A stretch of DNA of 64,000 bases from JAGVSR01 sp963742405 (GTDB taxonomy: Bacteria > Pseudomonadota > Alphaproteobacteria > Rhizobiales > Hyphomicrobiaceae). The stretch spans positions 310,001 to 374,000 of the forward strand of contig CAVUMB010000004.1 in NCBI GenBank assembly GCA_963742405.1. The letters are read 5' to 3'. Made by a program: the position numbers and the translations under genes. Shown here piece after piece: positions 1-8,961 of the stretch. The stretch's first letter is position 1. The number at the start of each line of letters is the position of its first letter. Below the pieces are notes generated by a model, which made no database searches, was not told where the DNA came from, and saw nothing but the letters and a program-made list of their open reading frames with translations.

Positions 1-1
1 A

Positions 2-885
2 GTGACCCGAACGGACGTCGCGCAGTCCGAGGCTCGCCGCGCAGACGCTGTGGCCCAAGTCGACCAGGCGCGCGCCGATCTGCAGACTGCTCGTGCGGCG
101 TTCGAGCGCACGGTATGCCAACCGGCGGATCGGCTCGTCGAGCCCGCTTTGAAAAAGGACATGTTGCCGAAGTCGCAGAACGAGGCTGTCGATATCAGCA
201 TGCAGGAAAACCCCCGGATTGTCGGGGCCTCTACACCGAGCAGGCGGCACGCTTCAATGTGGATACCATTCGCGGGCAGTTGCTGCCGCAGGTGTCGATC
301 GAAGCGAATTACGATAACAACTTTGACGACAATTTCGTTAATGGTGAGAGCCAAACTGTTGCGGTTCGCGGCGTCATGACGGTCCCCATTTATGAGAGGG
401 GTGGCATCGTTTACGCACAGGTTCGTCAGGCCAAGCAGGTGCATCTCGCCAGCCTGCAAGACGTTGAACAGACAAGATCGAAGTAAAGGCGAACGCGATT
501 AGGGCGTGGTCGCAGCTCATCGGCGCCCAGGCGCAACTCGACAGCGCCAAGGCCGCCGTGGAAGCGAATACCATCGCTTTGACCGGTGTTCGCGAGGAAG
601 AACGCGTCGGACAGCGCACGCTGATCGAAGTGCTCAACGCCCAGCAGGAACTGCTGAACTCGCAGGTCAACTCTCGTCACTACTCGCCGCGATGTTATCG
701 TCGCGGCGTACGGGCTACAGGCGGCGCTCGGCCGTCTTGATGCGCTGAGCCTTGGCGTCACCGATATACTCTATGATCCGCAAGTGCACGCTCAAGAGGT
801 GGACCGGCAGTGGTTCGGTATCTCGATCACTCATGAAGATGGCCGTCACGAGCGTCTCGATGTCGATCCGAGCACTTTGAAATAA
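2..885 (+). pseudogene. TolC-family outer-membrane efflux protein, 5'-truncated by the window edge and frameshifted
   Basis: TolC-type proteins form the outer-membrane and periplasmic tunnel of type I secretion and RND efflux. The visible part reads as the C-terminal half of an alphaproteobacterial TolC: long helical stretches (AQVDQARADLQTARAAFERT), a strand region (LLPQVSIEANYDNN) and a second helical repeat (RTLIEVLNAQQELLNSQV). The reading moves through three frames. One base appears missing near 229, one missing near 475, and one is extra near 671 (aac-t-ctc). Restoring them gives one continuous protein ending in LDVDPSTLK at 885 with no internal stop. The clean repair suggests sequence error or very recent decay. 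The N-terminus lies outside the window. Family identity is solid; functional state is uncertain. Confidence 0.8.
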
Positions 886-1340
886 CAATTGTAGCCGCTC
901 AGCTTGGAATAACCACAATTCCGCCGCTATTTCTGAAGGCTCGAGTGGTTTTCGGCTGCGACCACTCGTTCGTTGCTGCTTTAGCTCAGCGTTAGAACCA
1001 AAAAGTGTCAAAGCTTGAATCATGTTGGATTTCTGTGTGCGGGAACGTGTCCGCAGCCGGCGGGCTTTCCAATTTTTAATTTTTTCTTGGCGAGCGGCCA
1101 GTTTGCCACATGTTGCCGTGGGCCGACCCTACAAAAATCTAACGAAGCGCCGAGGATCGGGGGAGGGCGGATGAAAACCCTCCGAGGTCGCGGATGCCAG
1201 TGGCATCATGCGCTTCGGGGGGACGATCCATGGGATGGCAGCGAGTGAATATTGCTCGTGAATATCCTGTCTTAGGAACCGTTTCTCTTTCGCAGCCCCG
1301 GTCGCGGGGCCTTGTAATCGTGCGTGAGCGAGGTTCGATC
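886..1340. other. Intergenic region with hairpins upstream of popZ-like gene 1
   Basis: I see no convincing gene in these 455 bases. Three short inverted repeats lie on the strand leading into the PopZ-like gene: ggaggg/ccctcc at 1162-1183, gatgcc/ggcatc with a 3-base loop at 1193-1207, and gccccg/cggggc with a 4-base loop just before the start codon. The left part, with a run of T around 1078-1088, could hold the promoter, but no clear -35/-10 pair stands out. A 5' leader or a small RNA is possible; this is inference only. Confidence 0.4.
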
Positions 1341-2417
1341 ATGGAACTGACGGAGAAAAACGGTCACGCCAGCATCGAGGAGATCCTGGCTTCTGTACGC
1401 CGGATCATCGCGGAGGAGCCGGCGTATGGCGCGCCGATGATTGATTTGGACAGACCGACACCGACGCATCATCCGCGCGGAGACGGCTATCTTGATGATC
1501 CCAGCGATTTCGATTTGCCGTCGATGTTCAAGACGCCGGCCGCAGGCTCGGCCGCCGATAAACCGGCACCGTTGTTTGGCCGCTTGAGCGAAGCGATCCG
1601 GGCTGCCTCGGCCGGTCAGAACGGTGAGTCGTTCAAGGCGGAGCCATCGCTAAGTGCGCTTAAGTTGCACCGTGCGGAAGCCGGTGACGTGAATGGCGCG
1701 CCGCATTTTCTCCTCTCGACATTCCACGAAGCCACGACGTTGCGTGGCGATGAAATGGTCGCCGTCGGAGCTGGTTCGACACTCATGCCGGCGGCCGCGA
1801 CTTCCACTGGTGTGACGCACGCCGAGATGGTCGCCGCTACCGGCGCAGACCGATCGAACGTCGATCATTCCGCCCCTGGGGAGCGACCCTTTGAAGGGGC
1901 GGCACCGGTTGCCGCGCCTCAAGTGCCGCGCCAGATGGCGGCGTTCAAGGACACACGCTTCCGCGGTATGGGTGTTGCTCCGGCCGCTGATGAGACGATT
2001 GCGCCGTTTGTGTCCCCGTTCGAAGCAACCGCAACGGCGGCCATAGTGGCGGCTGTGGACCTGGCTGCGCATACGGCCCCAATGGCTTTTGCTGATCCGT
2101 CCATGGCGCCGATGCTGGTGGCGGATGAACTCATTGCGGTGGAAGCGCCAGCCGGTCTGACCGCGGCGATTGTCGCCTCCTATCCGTCGCTGGCGGTCGA
2201 GGCCGCTCCCGTGGAAGCTATTGTGTCGGTGCCGCCGCCAGTTCCGGCTATGGCAATGGCTCAGCCCGGCATGGTGTCGGCTGCGCCTATCGAAGATTCG
2301 ACGGCGGATCTGTTGCGTCCGATGCTGAGGCAATGGCTTGCCGATAACATGCCGCGCATGGTCGAAAAGGCGCTGCACATCGAGGTTGCTGAAAGCGTTA
2401 AGTCGGTCAAGAAGTAG
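1341..2417 (+). CDS. PopZ-like polar organising protein (DUF2497), copy 1
   Basis: PopZ-family proteins self-assemble at cell poles and tether the chromosome origin and cell-cycle factors. This 358-residue protein has the family layout. A short N-terminal helix carries ASIEEILASVRRIIAEEP (about residues 9-26). A long Ala/Pro/Val-rich linker of roughly 280 residues follows. The C-terminal oligomerisation region contains DLLRPMLRQWLADNMPRMVE. I chose ATG 1341 because the conserved helix follows directly; the frame stays open upstream to 1194. The linker is much longer and less acidic than in Caulobacter PopZ, which has about 177 residues in total. A second gene of the same design begins 175 bases downstream, and valS follows, the usual neighbour in this order. 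Confidence 0.85.
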   Translation: MELTEKNGHASIEEILASVRRIIAEEPAYGAPMIDLDRPTPTHHPRGDGYLDDPSDFDLPSMFKTPAAGSAADKPAPLFGRLSEAIRAASAGQNGESFKAEPSLSALKLHRAEAGDVNGAPHFLLSTFHEATTLRGDEMVAVGAGSTLMPAAATSTGVTHAEMVAATGADRSNVDHSAPGERPFEGAAPVAAPQVPRQMAAFKDTRFRGMGVAPAADETIAPFVSPFEATATAAIVAAVDLAAHTAPMAFADPSMAPMLVADELIAVEAPAGLTAAIVASYPSLAVEAAPVEAIVSVPPPVPAMAMAQPGMVSAAPIEDSTADLLRPMLRQWLADNMPRMVEKALHIEVAESVKSVKK

Positions 2418-2592
2418 GCCCTGGGATTTTGCGTGCCGCCGCTGTTCGGGTCGGTACGCCGGTGTTGCGGAAGCTGTCCACAGCCGTCCGTTCGCCGCAT
2501 TTCCATGCTGTGAGGGAAGAGGCTAGACTTAAGGTAGCCCAGCGGTGCGCTAGCGCCGTCTGCGGCATTCAACTCGGAACGGGACGCGACGG

Positions 2593-3705
2593 ATGAGTTC
2601 GCCGGAAGCATCGATCGAAGAGATCCTGGCCTCGATCCGAAAGACATTCACCGAAGAGCCAGACGCTGACGGTTCGCGTGATGCGACAGCATCAGCCCCT
2701 GCTGCCGAAAACCGGTTTGCCAGTCTGCCGGCGTTCAGGTCCGTTACGGAAACACCGGCCGCGTCGGCTGCCTCCGCACCGGTTCCGACACCGCCGCGTT
2801 CGCGGGCGGCACTTATCGACGACGATCTCGACGACCTCATCGATAAGCCGGCGATTTCGACACCGGCGATGACGTCGGCAGCGGCCCCGGCAGCGATGAC
2901 CCCGATCGAGGCTGCGCGTGAGAAATGGGCCAACCTTCTCAATCCGGGCGGGACTACAAGTGGCGCCGTTACGGATAGACCCGCGGCTCATTCAGCGGTG
3001 TCCGATCCAGCGCCGGCTCCGGCCACCCGATCGACAACGCCAGCACCTGTTTCGGCTGTAGCCGCGTCTTCGGCGCCGGCAGCTATCAGTGGATTGTTCG
3101 CGCCGCGCCGAGGTGGTTTTTACCCTCCGCAGGAACCGCGTACTGAACCATCTTTGCCCATGCCGACGGTGTCCGAACCGCAGCCCGTGAATTCTGCGAC
3201 GGCGGTGACGGCGCCGATACACGAGGCGGCGGCACCGTTGGCGCCGCGTCCTGGGTTCATTCCGTTCCCGCAGCCGATCGCCGCCACGAATGCCGCTATC
3301 AGCGCGACTCCCGATACGATGCCGCCGTCGCCGGACGTGAAACTCCCGGAGCCGCAAGTCATGCCATCCGCCGACGTGTCGTCGGCGTCGTCACGGGCGC
3401 TCGACGATCTCGTGGCCGGCCTTAACAACCCTGTTGCGCAAACGCCAGTTATGGCGTCTGCACCGGCGATGGCCGTTGATGTCTCTCCGACAGCCGTTGT
3501 CGTGCCGCCGGTCTTCAAGTCTGCAACGGCGCAGGCTCCCGAGGCCGTTTCCGGGTCCTCCGCGCCGCCCATGCGGTCGTTTGAAGACGTGGTGGCCGAT
3601 ATGCTGCGGCCGCTGCTCGAGAAATGGATCGACGAAAACATGCCACGTATCGTCGAACGGGCGCTGCAACGCGATGCCACGCTAGGGCGCAAGCCCAATC
3701 CATGA
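2593..3705 (+). CDS. PopZ-like polar organising protein (DUF2497), copy 2
   Basis: This 370-residue protein has the same layout as the preceding gene. An N-terminal helix contains EASIEEILASIRKTFTEEP (about residues 5-23). A disordered Ala/Pro/Thr-rich linker of about 290 residues follows. A C-terminal block reads EDVVADMLRPLLEKWIDENM and then PRIVERAL. This copy matches the typical family termini slightly better than copy 1, so it may be the canonical PopZ, with copy 1 a divergent paralogue. ATG 2593 is the only start that keeps the complete N-terminal helix. It lies 123 bases upstream of valS on the same strand. Function at the pole is inferred from family membership. Confidence 0.88.
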   Translation: MSSPEASIEEILASIRKTFTEEPDADGSRDATASAPAAENRFASLPAFRSVTETPAASAASAPVPTPPRSRAALIDDDLDDLIDKPAISTPAMTSAAAPAAMTPIEAAREKWANLLNPGGTTSGAVTDRPAAHSAVSDPAPAPATRSTTPAPVSAVAASSAPAAISGLFAPRRGGFYPPQEPRTEPSLPMPTVSEPQPVNSATAVTAPIHEAAAPLAPRPGFIPFPQPIAATNAAISATPDTMPPSPDVKLPEPQVMPSADVSSASSRALDDLVAGLNNPVAQTPVMASAPAMAVDVSPTAVVVPPVFKSATAQAPEAVSGSSAPPMRSFEDVVADMLRPLLEKWIDENMPRIVERALQRDATLGRKPNP

Positions 3706-3828
3706 TCTGACCGCGATGGGCCGGGAGGCTTAAACTCCGGCTGCCGCCGCAGCGCCGGACGTTGACAGGCATGGAAGCGGGGTCGTACGACCTCGACCCG
3801 AGCCGTTTTTTAGAAGAACCCCGCGACA

Positions 3829-6594
3829 ATGCTTGAGAAAACCTACCAGCCGGCTGCCATCGAGCCGCGCGTTCGCGATGATTGGGAAAAGGCGGAGGCT
3901 TTCAAGGCCGGGCGGCCGGACAGGGCCGATGCAGAGCCGTTCTCGATCGTCATTCCCCCGCCGAACGTGACCGGCTCGCTGCACATGGGGCACGCGCTCA
4001 ACAATACTCTGCAGGATATCCTGTGCCGGTTCGAGCGTATGCGCGGCAAGGACGTGCTTTGGCAGCCGGGCATCGATCACGCCGGAATCGCCACGCAGAT
4101 GGTCGTCGAGCGGCAGATGATGGAGCGACAGGAGCCGGGCCGGCGCGAGATCGGGCGCGAGAAGTTCCTGGAAAAGGTTTGGGCGTGGAAGGCCGAAAGT
4201 GGCGGCACCATCGTCAATCAGCTGAAACGGCTCGGCGCATCGTGTGATTGGAGCCGCGAGCGGTTCACGATGGACGAGGGGCTGTCGCGGGCCGTTGTGA
4301 AAGTGTTCGTCGAACTTCATCGGGCGGGGCTGATCTACAAGGACAAGCGGCTCGTCAATTGGGACCCGAAGTTCCAGACGGCGATCTCCGACCTGGAAGT
4401 CGTGCAGGTGGAGGCGAAAGGCACTTTTGCCTGGACCGACGGCGATCCGGAAAAGCCGTTTGACGCCGAGGCGCTCGGAAAGGTTCTGAAGAAGAACCCG
4501 AGCGGGCACATGTATTACTTCCGCTACCCGCTCGCGGATGATCCATCCCGCTTTATCGTTGTGGCGACGACTCGGCCGGAAACAATGCTCGGCGATAGCG
4601 GTGTGGCCGTGCATCCGGCGGATGACCGCTACACCGAACTTGTCGGCAAGGCGGTGCGTCTACCGCTCGTGGGGCGCGAAATTTTGATTGTCGCCGACGA
4701 ATATTCCGATCCCGAAAAGGGGACCGGCGCGGTGAAAATTACGCCGGCGCACGACTTCAACGACTTCGAAGTCGGGAAGCGGCACGGGCTGGCTCAGATC
4801 AATGTGCTGGACGCTTTTGGGCGGATTATCTCAGGGGCTGCCGCCAAGCTCGACGGGATTCCGGAGACACTGCAGGGCGTCGACCGGTTTGACGCTCGCA
4901 AAATGGTCGTTTCCGAAATGGCGGCGCTTGGGCTGCTGGCCAAGATCGAACCGACGACGCACACCGTGCCGCATGGCGATCGATCGAACGTCGTCATCGA
5001 GCCTTGGCTGACGGACCAGTGGTATGTGAATGCCGGCGAATTGGCGAAGGATGCGATCGCGGCAATCGAGGACGGTCGCACGGAGTTCGTGCCGAAGAAC
5101 TGGGAGAAAACGTATTTCGAGTGGATGAACAACATCCAGCCGTGGTGCATCTCGCGCCAGCTTTGGTGGGGGCATCAGATCCCCGCGTGGTATGGGCCTG
5201 ACGGTAAAGTCTTTGTCGCCTTCGATGAGGCGGAGGCCAACGCACTGGCCAAGGTGCATTATAACAAAGATGAGCCGCTGAAGCGCGATGAAGACGTCCT
5301 CGACACCTGGTTTTCGTCGGGGCTGTGGGCCTTCTCCACGCTCGGCTGGCCGGACGAGACGCTGGAACTCAAGCGTTTCTATCCGACGAGCGTCCTGGTT
5401 ACCGGGTTCGACATCATCTTCTTCTGGGTGGCCCGCATGATGATGCTGTCGCTCTATTTCAAAAAAGAGGTGCCGTTCCGCGACATCTATATCCATGCCC
5501 TCGTTCGCGACGAGAAGGGGCAGAAGATGTCGAAGTCGAAGGGCAACGTCATCGATCCGCTCGATGTCATCGATGCCTACGGGGCTGACGCGCTGCGCTT
5601 CACGCTGGCGCGCATGGCGGCGCAGGGTCGCGACATCAAGCTCGCCAAGCAGACGGTCGAGGGCAATCGTAACTTCGCGACCAAGCTTTGGAATGCGGCG
5701 CGCTTTGCGGAAATGAACGAATGCGTGCGCCAGCACGATTTCGACCCGCGCACGGTGAAAAATCCGCTCAACCGTTGGATCGTCGGCGAAACGGAACGGG
5801 CGGCTGCCAGTGTCACGGCTGGACTTGAAGCCTACAAGTTTAACGAGGCTTCGGGCGCCATCTATGAGTTTGTGTGGGGCGTTTTCTGCGACTGGTATCT
5901 GGAACTCATCAAGCCGATCCTGGCCGGTGACGACGAAGAGGCAATGATCGAAACGCGGGCCAGCGTAGCGTGGGTTATTGATCAGATCCTGAAGCTGCTG
6001 CATCCGTTCATGCCGTTCATCACGGAAGAACTATGGGCACATCTCGTCGAACACGGCGTGGCGCGGCATTCTCTTCTGGCGCTCAGCAACTGGCCGCAGC
6101 CCAAGGGGCTTGCGGATGCGTCGGTTGATGAGGAAATCGGCTGGGTCATCGAACTGATTTCGGCGGTGCGCTCCGTGCGCACGGAAATGAATGTTCCTGC
6201 GGGGGCCAAAATTCCGCTCGTGGTCACTGGGGTTTCCAAGGAGACGCGGGTGCGCATCAAGACGCACGAAGATACGATCATGCGGCTTGCACGTCTTGAT
6301 GACATTTCGTTCGCCCAGACGACGCCGAAGGGGTCGGCGCTCATTGTCGTCGAGGAGGCGACCTATGCGCTGCCGCTCGATGGCGTCATCGACATGGACG
6401 CAGAGCGCAAGCGGCTCGACAAGGAAATTGCCAAGGCCGAGAGCGACAAGAGTAAGGCGGAAGTCTGGCTGGCCAACGACAGCAACGTTGCCAAAAGTCC
6501 TGAACACGTCGTCGAATTGAACCGCGAGCGCGTCGCCGAGGGCGGGGAGAAGATCCAGCGGCTGAAAGCGGCGCTGAAGCGCATCGAGGGTTGA
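3829..6594 (+). CDS. valS: Valyl-tRNA synthetase
   Basis: Class I aminoacyl-tRNA synthetase that charges tRNA-Val in the cytoplasm. The 921-residue length is normal. The HIGH-type motif HMGH sits at residues 52-55 within PPNVTGSLHMGHALNNT. The KMSKS loop is at about 566-570 (GQKMSKSKGNVIDPLD). The editing domain contains TTRPETMLGD and a GTGAVKITPAHD segment. The anticodon-binding domain follows, then a C-terminal coiled coil rich in Lys and Glu (about 850-915). ATG 3829 gives the expected MLEKTYQPAAIEPR start. It is probably transcribed separately from the PopZ-like genes or as their distal partner. Confidence 0.98.
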   Translation: MLEKTYQPAAIEPRVRDDWEKAEAFKAGRPDRADAEPFSIVIPPPNVTGSLHMGHALNNTLQDILCRFERMRGKDVLWQPGIDHAGIATQMVVERQMMERQEPGRREIGREKFLEKVWAWKAESGGTIVNQLKRLGASCDWSRERFTMDEGLSRAVVKVFVELHRAGLIYKDKRLVNWDPKFQTAISDLEVVQVEAKGTFAWTDGDPEKPFDAEALGKVLKKNPSGHMYYFRYPLADDPSRFIVVATTRPETMLGDSGVAVHPADDRYTELVGKAVRLPLVGREILIVADEYSDPEKGTGAVKITPAHDFNDFEVGKRHGLAQINVLDAFGRIISGAAAKLDGIPETLQGVDRFDARKMVVSEMAALGLLAKIEPTTHTVPHGDRSNVVIEPWLTDQWYVNAGELAKDAIAAIEDGRTEFVPKNWEKTYFEWMNNIQPWCISRQLWWGHQIPAWYGPDGKVFVAFDEAEANALAKVHYNKDEPLKRDEDVLDTWFSSGLWAFSTLGWPDETLELKRFYPTSVLVTGFDIIFFWVARMMMLSLYFKKEVPFRDIYIHALVRDEKGQKMSKSKGNVIDPLDVIDAYGADALRFTLARMAAQGRDIKLAKQTVEGNRNFATKLWNAARFAEMNECVRQHDFDPRTVKNPLNRWIVGETERAAASVTAGLEAYKFNEASGAIYEFVWGVFCDWYLELIKPILAGDDEEAMIETRASVAWVIDQILKLLHPFMPFITEELWAHLVEHGVARHSLLALSNWPQPKGLADASVDEEIGWVIELISAVRSVRTEMNVPAGAKIPLVVTGVSKETRVRIKTHEDTIMRLARLDDISFAQTTPKGSALIVVEEATYALPLDGVIDMDAERKRLDKEIAKAESDKSKAEVWLANDSNVAKSPEHVVELNRERVAEGGEKIQRLKAALKRIEG

Positions 6595-6607
6595 AGTGCC
6601 TCACCTC

Positions 6608-6623
6608 TTCCCGCGCGCGGGAA
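6608..6623. repeat. GC-rich palindrome between convergent valS and aldehyde dehydrogenase
   Basis: ttcccgcgcgcgggaa is a perfect 16-base palindrome with C-rich sequence to the left and aagggg to the right. It lies 14 bases after the valS stop and before the 3' end of the convergent dehydrogenase gene, so it could act as a bidirectional terminator. The flank (tgcctcacctctt) resembles the palindromic intergenic repeats common in Hyphomicrobiales and the element near 27575. Confidence 0.55.
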
Positions 6624-6648
6624 AGGGGATGGTAGTGGCTCCATATCG

Positions 6649-8151
6649 TCACCCGCCCGGCCAGGCCTCCGCGTCCGGATAGGGGAACCAGCCTTGCTGC
6701 TCACGGATTTCGGGATCGATCAGCACCATTTTCGTGTGGCGGAACTGGTCGAGGCCTTCGATGCCGAGTTCGCGGCCGGTGCCGGATAACTTGCGGCCGC
6801 CGAAGGGTACGGCGTCGTTGTCGAGCAGCGGGACATTGACCCAAACCATGCCGGCCTGGATTTCATTGACGGCGCGCATCGCTTCGGCGAGGTCCTTGGT
6901 GTAGATGTTGGCGCCCAGCCCGAAGCGCGAGCGGTTGGCGAGTTCGATCGCCTCGTCAAGGTCGCGCACCCTTACAATCGGTGCGACGGGACCGAAGCTT
7001 TCGTCGTTGACGATCTCCATGTCGGGCGTGACGCTCCGTGAGGACGGTGGCGTCGGTGAACCAGCCTCGGTTGAGGCCGGACGGTCTTCCACCACCGCAT
7101 GCGACGTGGCGCCTTGCGAGATTGCATGCCAAGGATGCGTTCGTAGCGGTCGCGTTCGCGTTGCGACACCATTGGTCCCATGTCGACTTTGCTGAGGCCG
7201 TTGCCGATGCGCAGGTTCTTGGCCTCAGCAACCAAGCGACAACGAAGCGGTCGTGAATGGCTTCGTGCACATAGATGCGCTCCGCCGAGGTGCAGACCTG
7301 ACCGGCGTTGAGGAAGGCTGCGAAGGCGCAGCCGCGGGCGGCGATTTCGACCGGCGCTGACGGCATGACGATGAATGGATCGTTGCCTGAAGCTTCGATC
7401 AGCGCTGGCTTGAAGGTTCGCGCGCATTCGGCGGCGACGGCCTGCGCGGTGACAACGGCTGCCCGTGAAGGCAACGCCGGCGATCGCATCGTGCGCGACG
7501 AGGCGGCGACCGGCTTCGCCGCGTCCGGTGATGCACTGGACGAGGCCGGGCGGAAGGGCCGCGAAGGCCTCCATCAACAGCAGCGTCGAGAGCGACGTAT
7601 AATCCGACGGCTTGATGATGACCGCATTTCCGGCCCCGACCGCTGCCGCGACCTGCCAGAAAAGCAGCAGATAGGGATAGTTGAACGGCACGATCGCGGC
7701 GACGACGCCGAGCGGTTCTTTCAGCGTCAAGTGGAGTTGACCCGGGCGCCGATGGTCCATGCACACGGCCGCCTTCCTGGCGGCTGATCTCGGCGTAGTA
7801 GCTCATGGCACTTGCGCACCAGCCGATCTCATCCATCGCTTCCTTGTAGGTCTTGCCCTGCTCGCGCGTCAGGCTTTCGGCGAGGACCGCGTTCATGTCC
7901 CGCGTGTCGCGTGTGACCTCGTGCATGATGTCGGCGCGTTCGGCTCCGGCGCGTGCCCACCACGACTTTTGAGCAACCTCAGCGAGGCCAATCACTTCCT
8001 CGATTTCAGCGGCGGTGGTTTCGGCGATCTCGCCGATGACATCTTCCGTTGCAGGGTTGAGCACCGGGATTGGCTGACCGTCGCTCGGACGGAATGCGCC
8101 GTCGACGTAGAGATGGCGAGAAAGAGCGCGGTGGCGCGCGACGACGTCCAT
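6649..8151 (-). pseudogene. NAD(P)-dependent aldehyde dehydrogenase, multiply frameshifted
   Basis: ALDH-superfamily enzymes oxidise aldehydes to acids with NAD(P). The N-terminal part (LYVDGAFRPSDGQPIPVLNP), cofactor region (VVAAIVPFNYPYLLLFWQVA, KPSDYTSLST), a GIAGVAFTGS-like turn, catalytic Cys region (FLNAGQVCTSAERIYV) and C-terminus (NDESFGPVAPIVRV, PFGGRKLSGTGRE) are all present but lie in different frames. I count six shifts. Extra bases lie near 7745, 7467 and 7037; missing bases lie near 7230, 7127 and 7088. Repair gives about 500 residues with no stop codon. ATG 8151 is preferred to the TTG at 8157. It is either a recent pseudogene or a poorly sequenced stretch; the exact substrate is unknown. 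Confidence 0.8.
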
Positions 8152-8206
8152 GGACAAGCCTCCGAAGGATCCGAGCGCACAGTCTTGCAGGACGAAAGCT
8201 CAGCGT

Positions 8207-8827
8207 CTACCGGCGGTCAAGCGCGGCCAGTCGCGGCATCGGGTGAGCGTCGGTGTGGACGTAGAGTTCGGTCAGCTTCCAGCGCAGATCGCGCCACCGG
8301 AACAGCCCTGTAAACCGCCGGGACGGATCGGCCTTGTCGGTCATCTCAATTGCGAAGGCGGTCGGCGTCACGAATTCCACATGACGCAAGCGAGACCAGA
8401 ATTCGCGCAGGCGGGAAGGAAGGTTTGTCATCGTCGGTGGCGGCTCATCGATGCCTTTAACGTAGCGGTTGTAGGTCTGGCCATAGTTGAACAGTGTCGG
8501 CAAGCCTTCGGCGTTGGCATAGCGATCGATCAAGCGGTCGACAGTGGCCGTACCAAAGTACCCCTTCATGCGCTGCCACCAGCTGATACTGGCGGGTGCG
8601 TCAGTTGCATCAGGCGGGGCGTGGACGTCCATGGGCCGGTCGAGTGCAAGCGCGGTCATTGATTTGCGCAGCGTTACGCGCACGCTGTCCCACTCGACAA
8701 GTGCATCGATCACAGGGACGTTGCCGGCCTTGATCAATTCTTTCAGCGTCCATGCCGTGGCGAAAGGCGAGGCAGCGTAGAGCGCGAAGGGCAGCAGCCA
8801 GACCGTTGCGCGAAGAATGAAAGGCAT
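8207..8827 (-). CDS. DUF2939 family protein
   Basis: A 206-residue protein of unknown function. ATG 8827 gives a hydrophobic N-terminus (MPFILRATVWLLPFALYAAS), which looks like a membrane anchor or signal sequence. The soluble part that follows has a TLKELIKAGNVPVIDALVEW helix and a C-terminal FRWRDLRWKLTELYV segment, both typical of DUF2939. Those proteins are small, probably periplasmic, and undescribed. An in-frame start at 8878 would only add a polar extension. It shares strand with the M48 protease upstream (134 bases apart) and the broken aldehyde dehydrogenase downstream. No specific role can be assigned. Confidence 0.72.
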   Translation of the reverse strand: MPFILRATVWLLPFALYAASPFATAWTLKELIKAGNVPVIDALVEWDSVRVTLRKSMTALALDRPMDVHAPPDATDAPASISWWQRMKGYFGTATVDRLIDRYANAEGLPTLFNYGQTYNRYVKGIDEPPPTMTNLPSRLREFWSRLRHVEFVTPTAFAIEMTDKADPSRRFTGLFRWRDLRWKLTELYVHTDAHPMPRLAALDRR

Positions 8828-8961
8828 CGTGTCCGTCGTCCTTGCGGAAAAAACGTCACGCCGACAAGACAGCATCATTGCGACCTGTGTCGGGCGACGA
8901 AAAGGTGGGATGCGGGCACTCTTTATCGCCTGTCGCGAAAAAGAGTTCCACTGCGGTGGAC

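Noticed and set aside
1015..1248. 77-codon frame upstream of the popZ-like gene
   Set aside because: It runs through the hairpins, has no recognised motif and no convincing ribosome binding site.
4831..6003. 390-codon open frame antisense to valS
   Set aside because: It is a shadow of a GC-rich coding region; the translation has no family motifs and valS is unambiguous.
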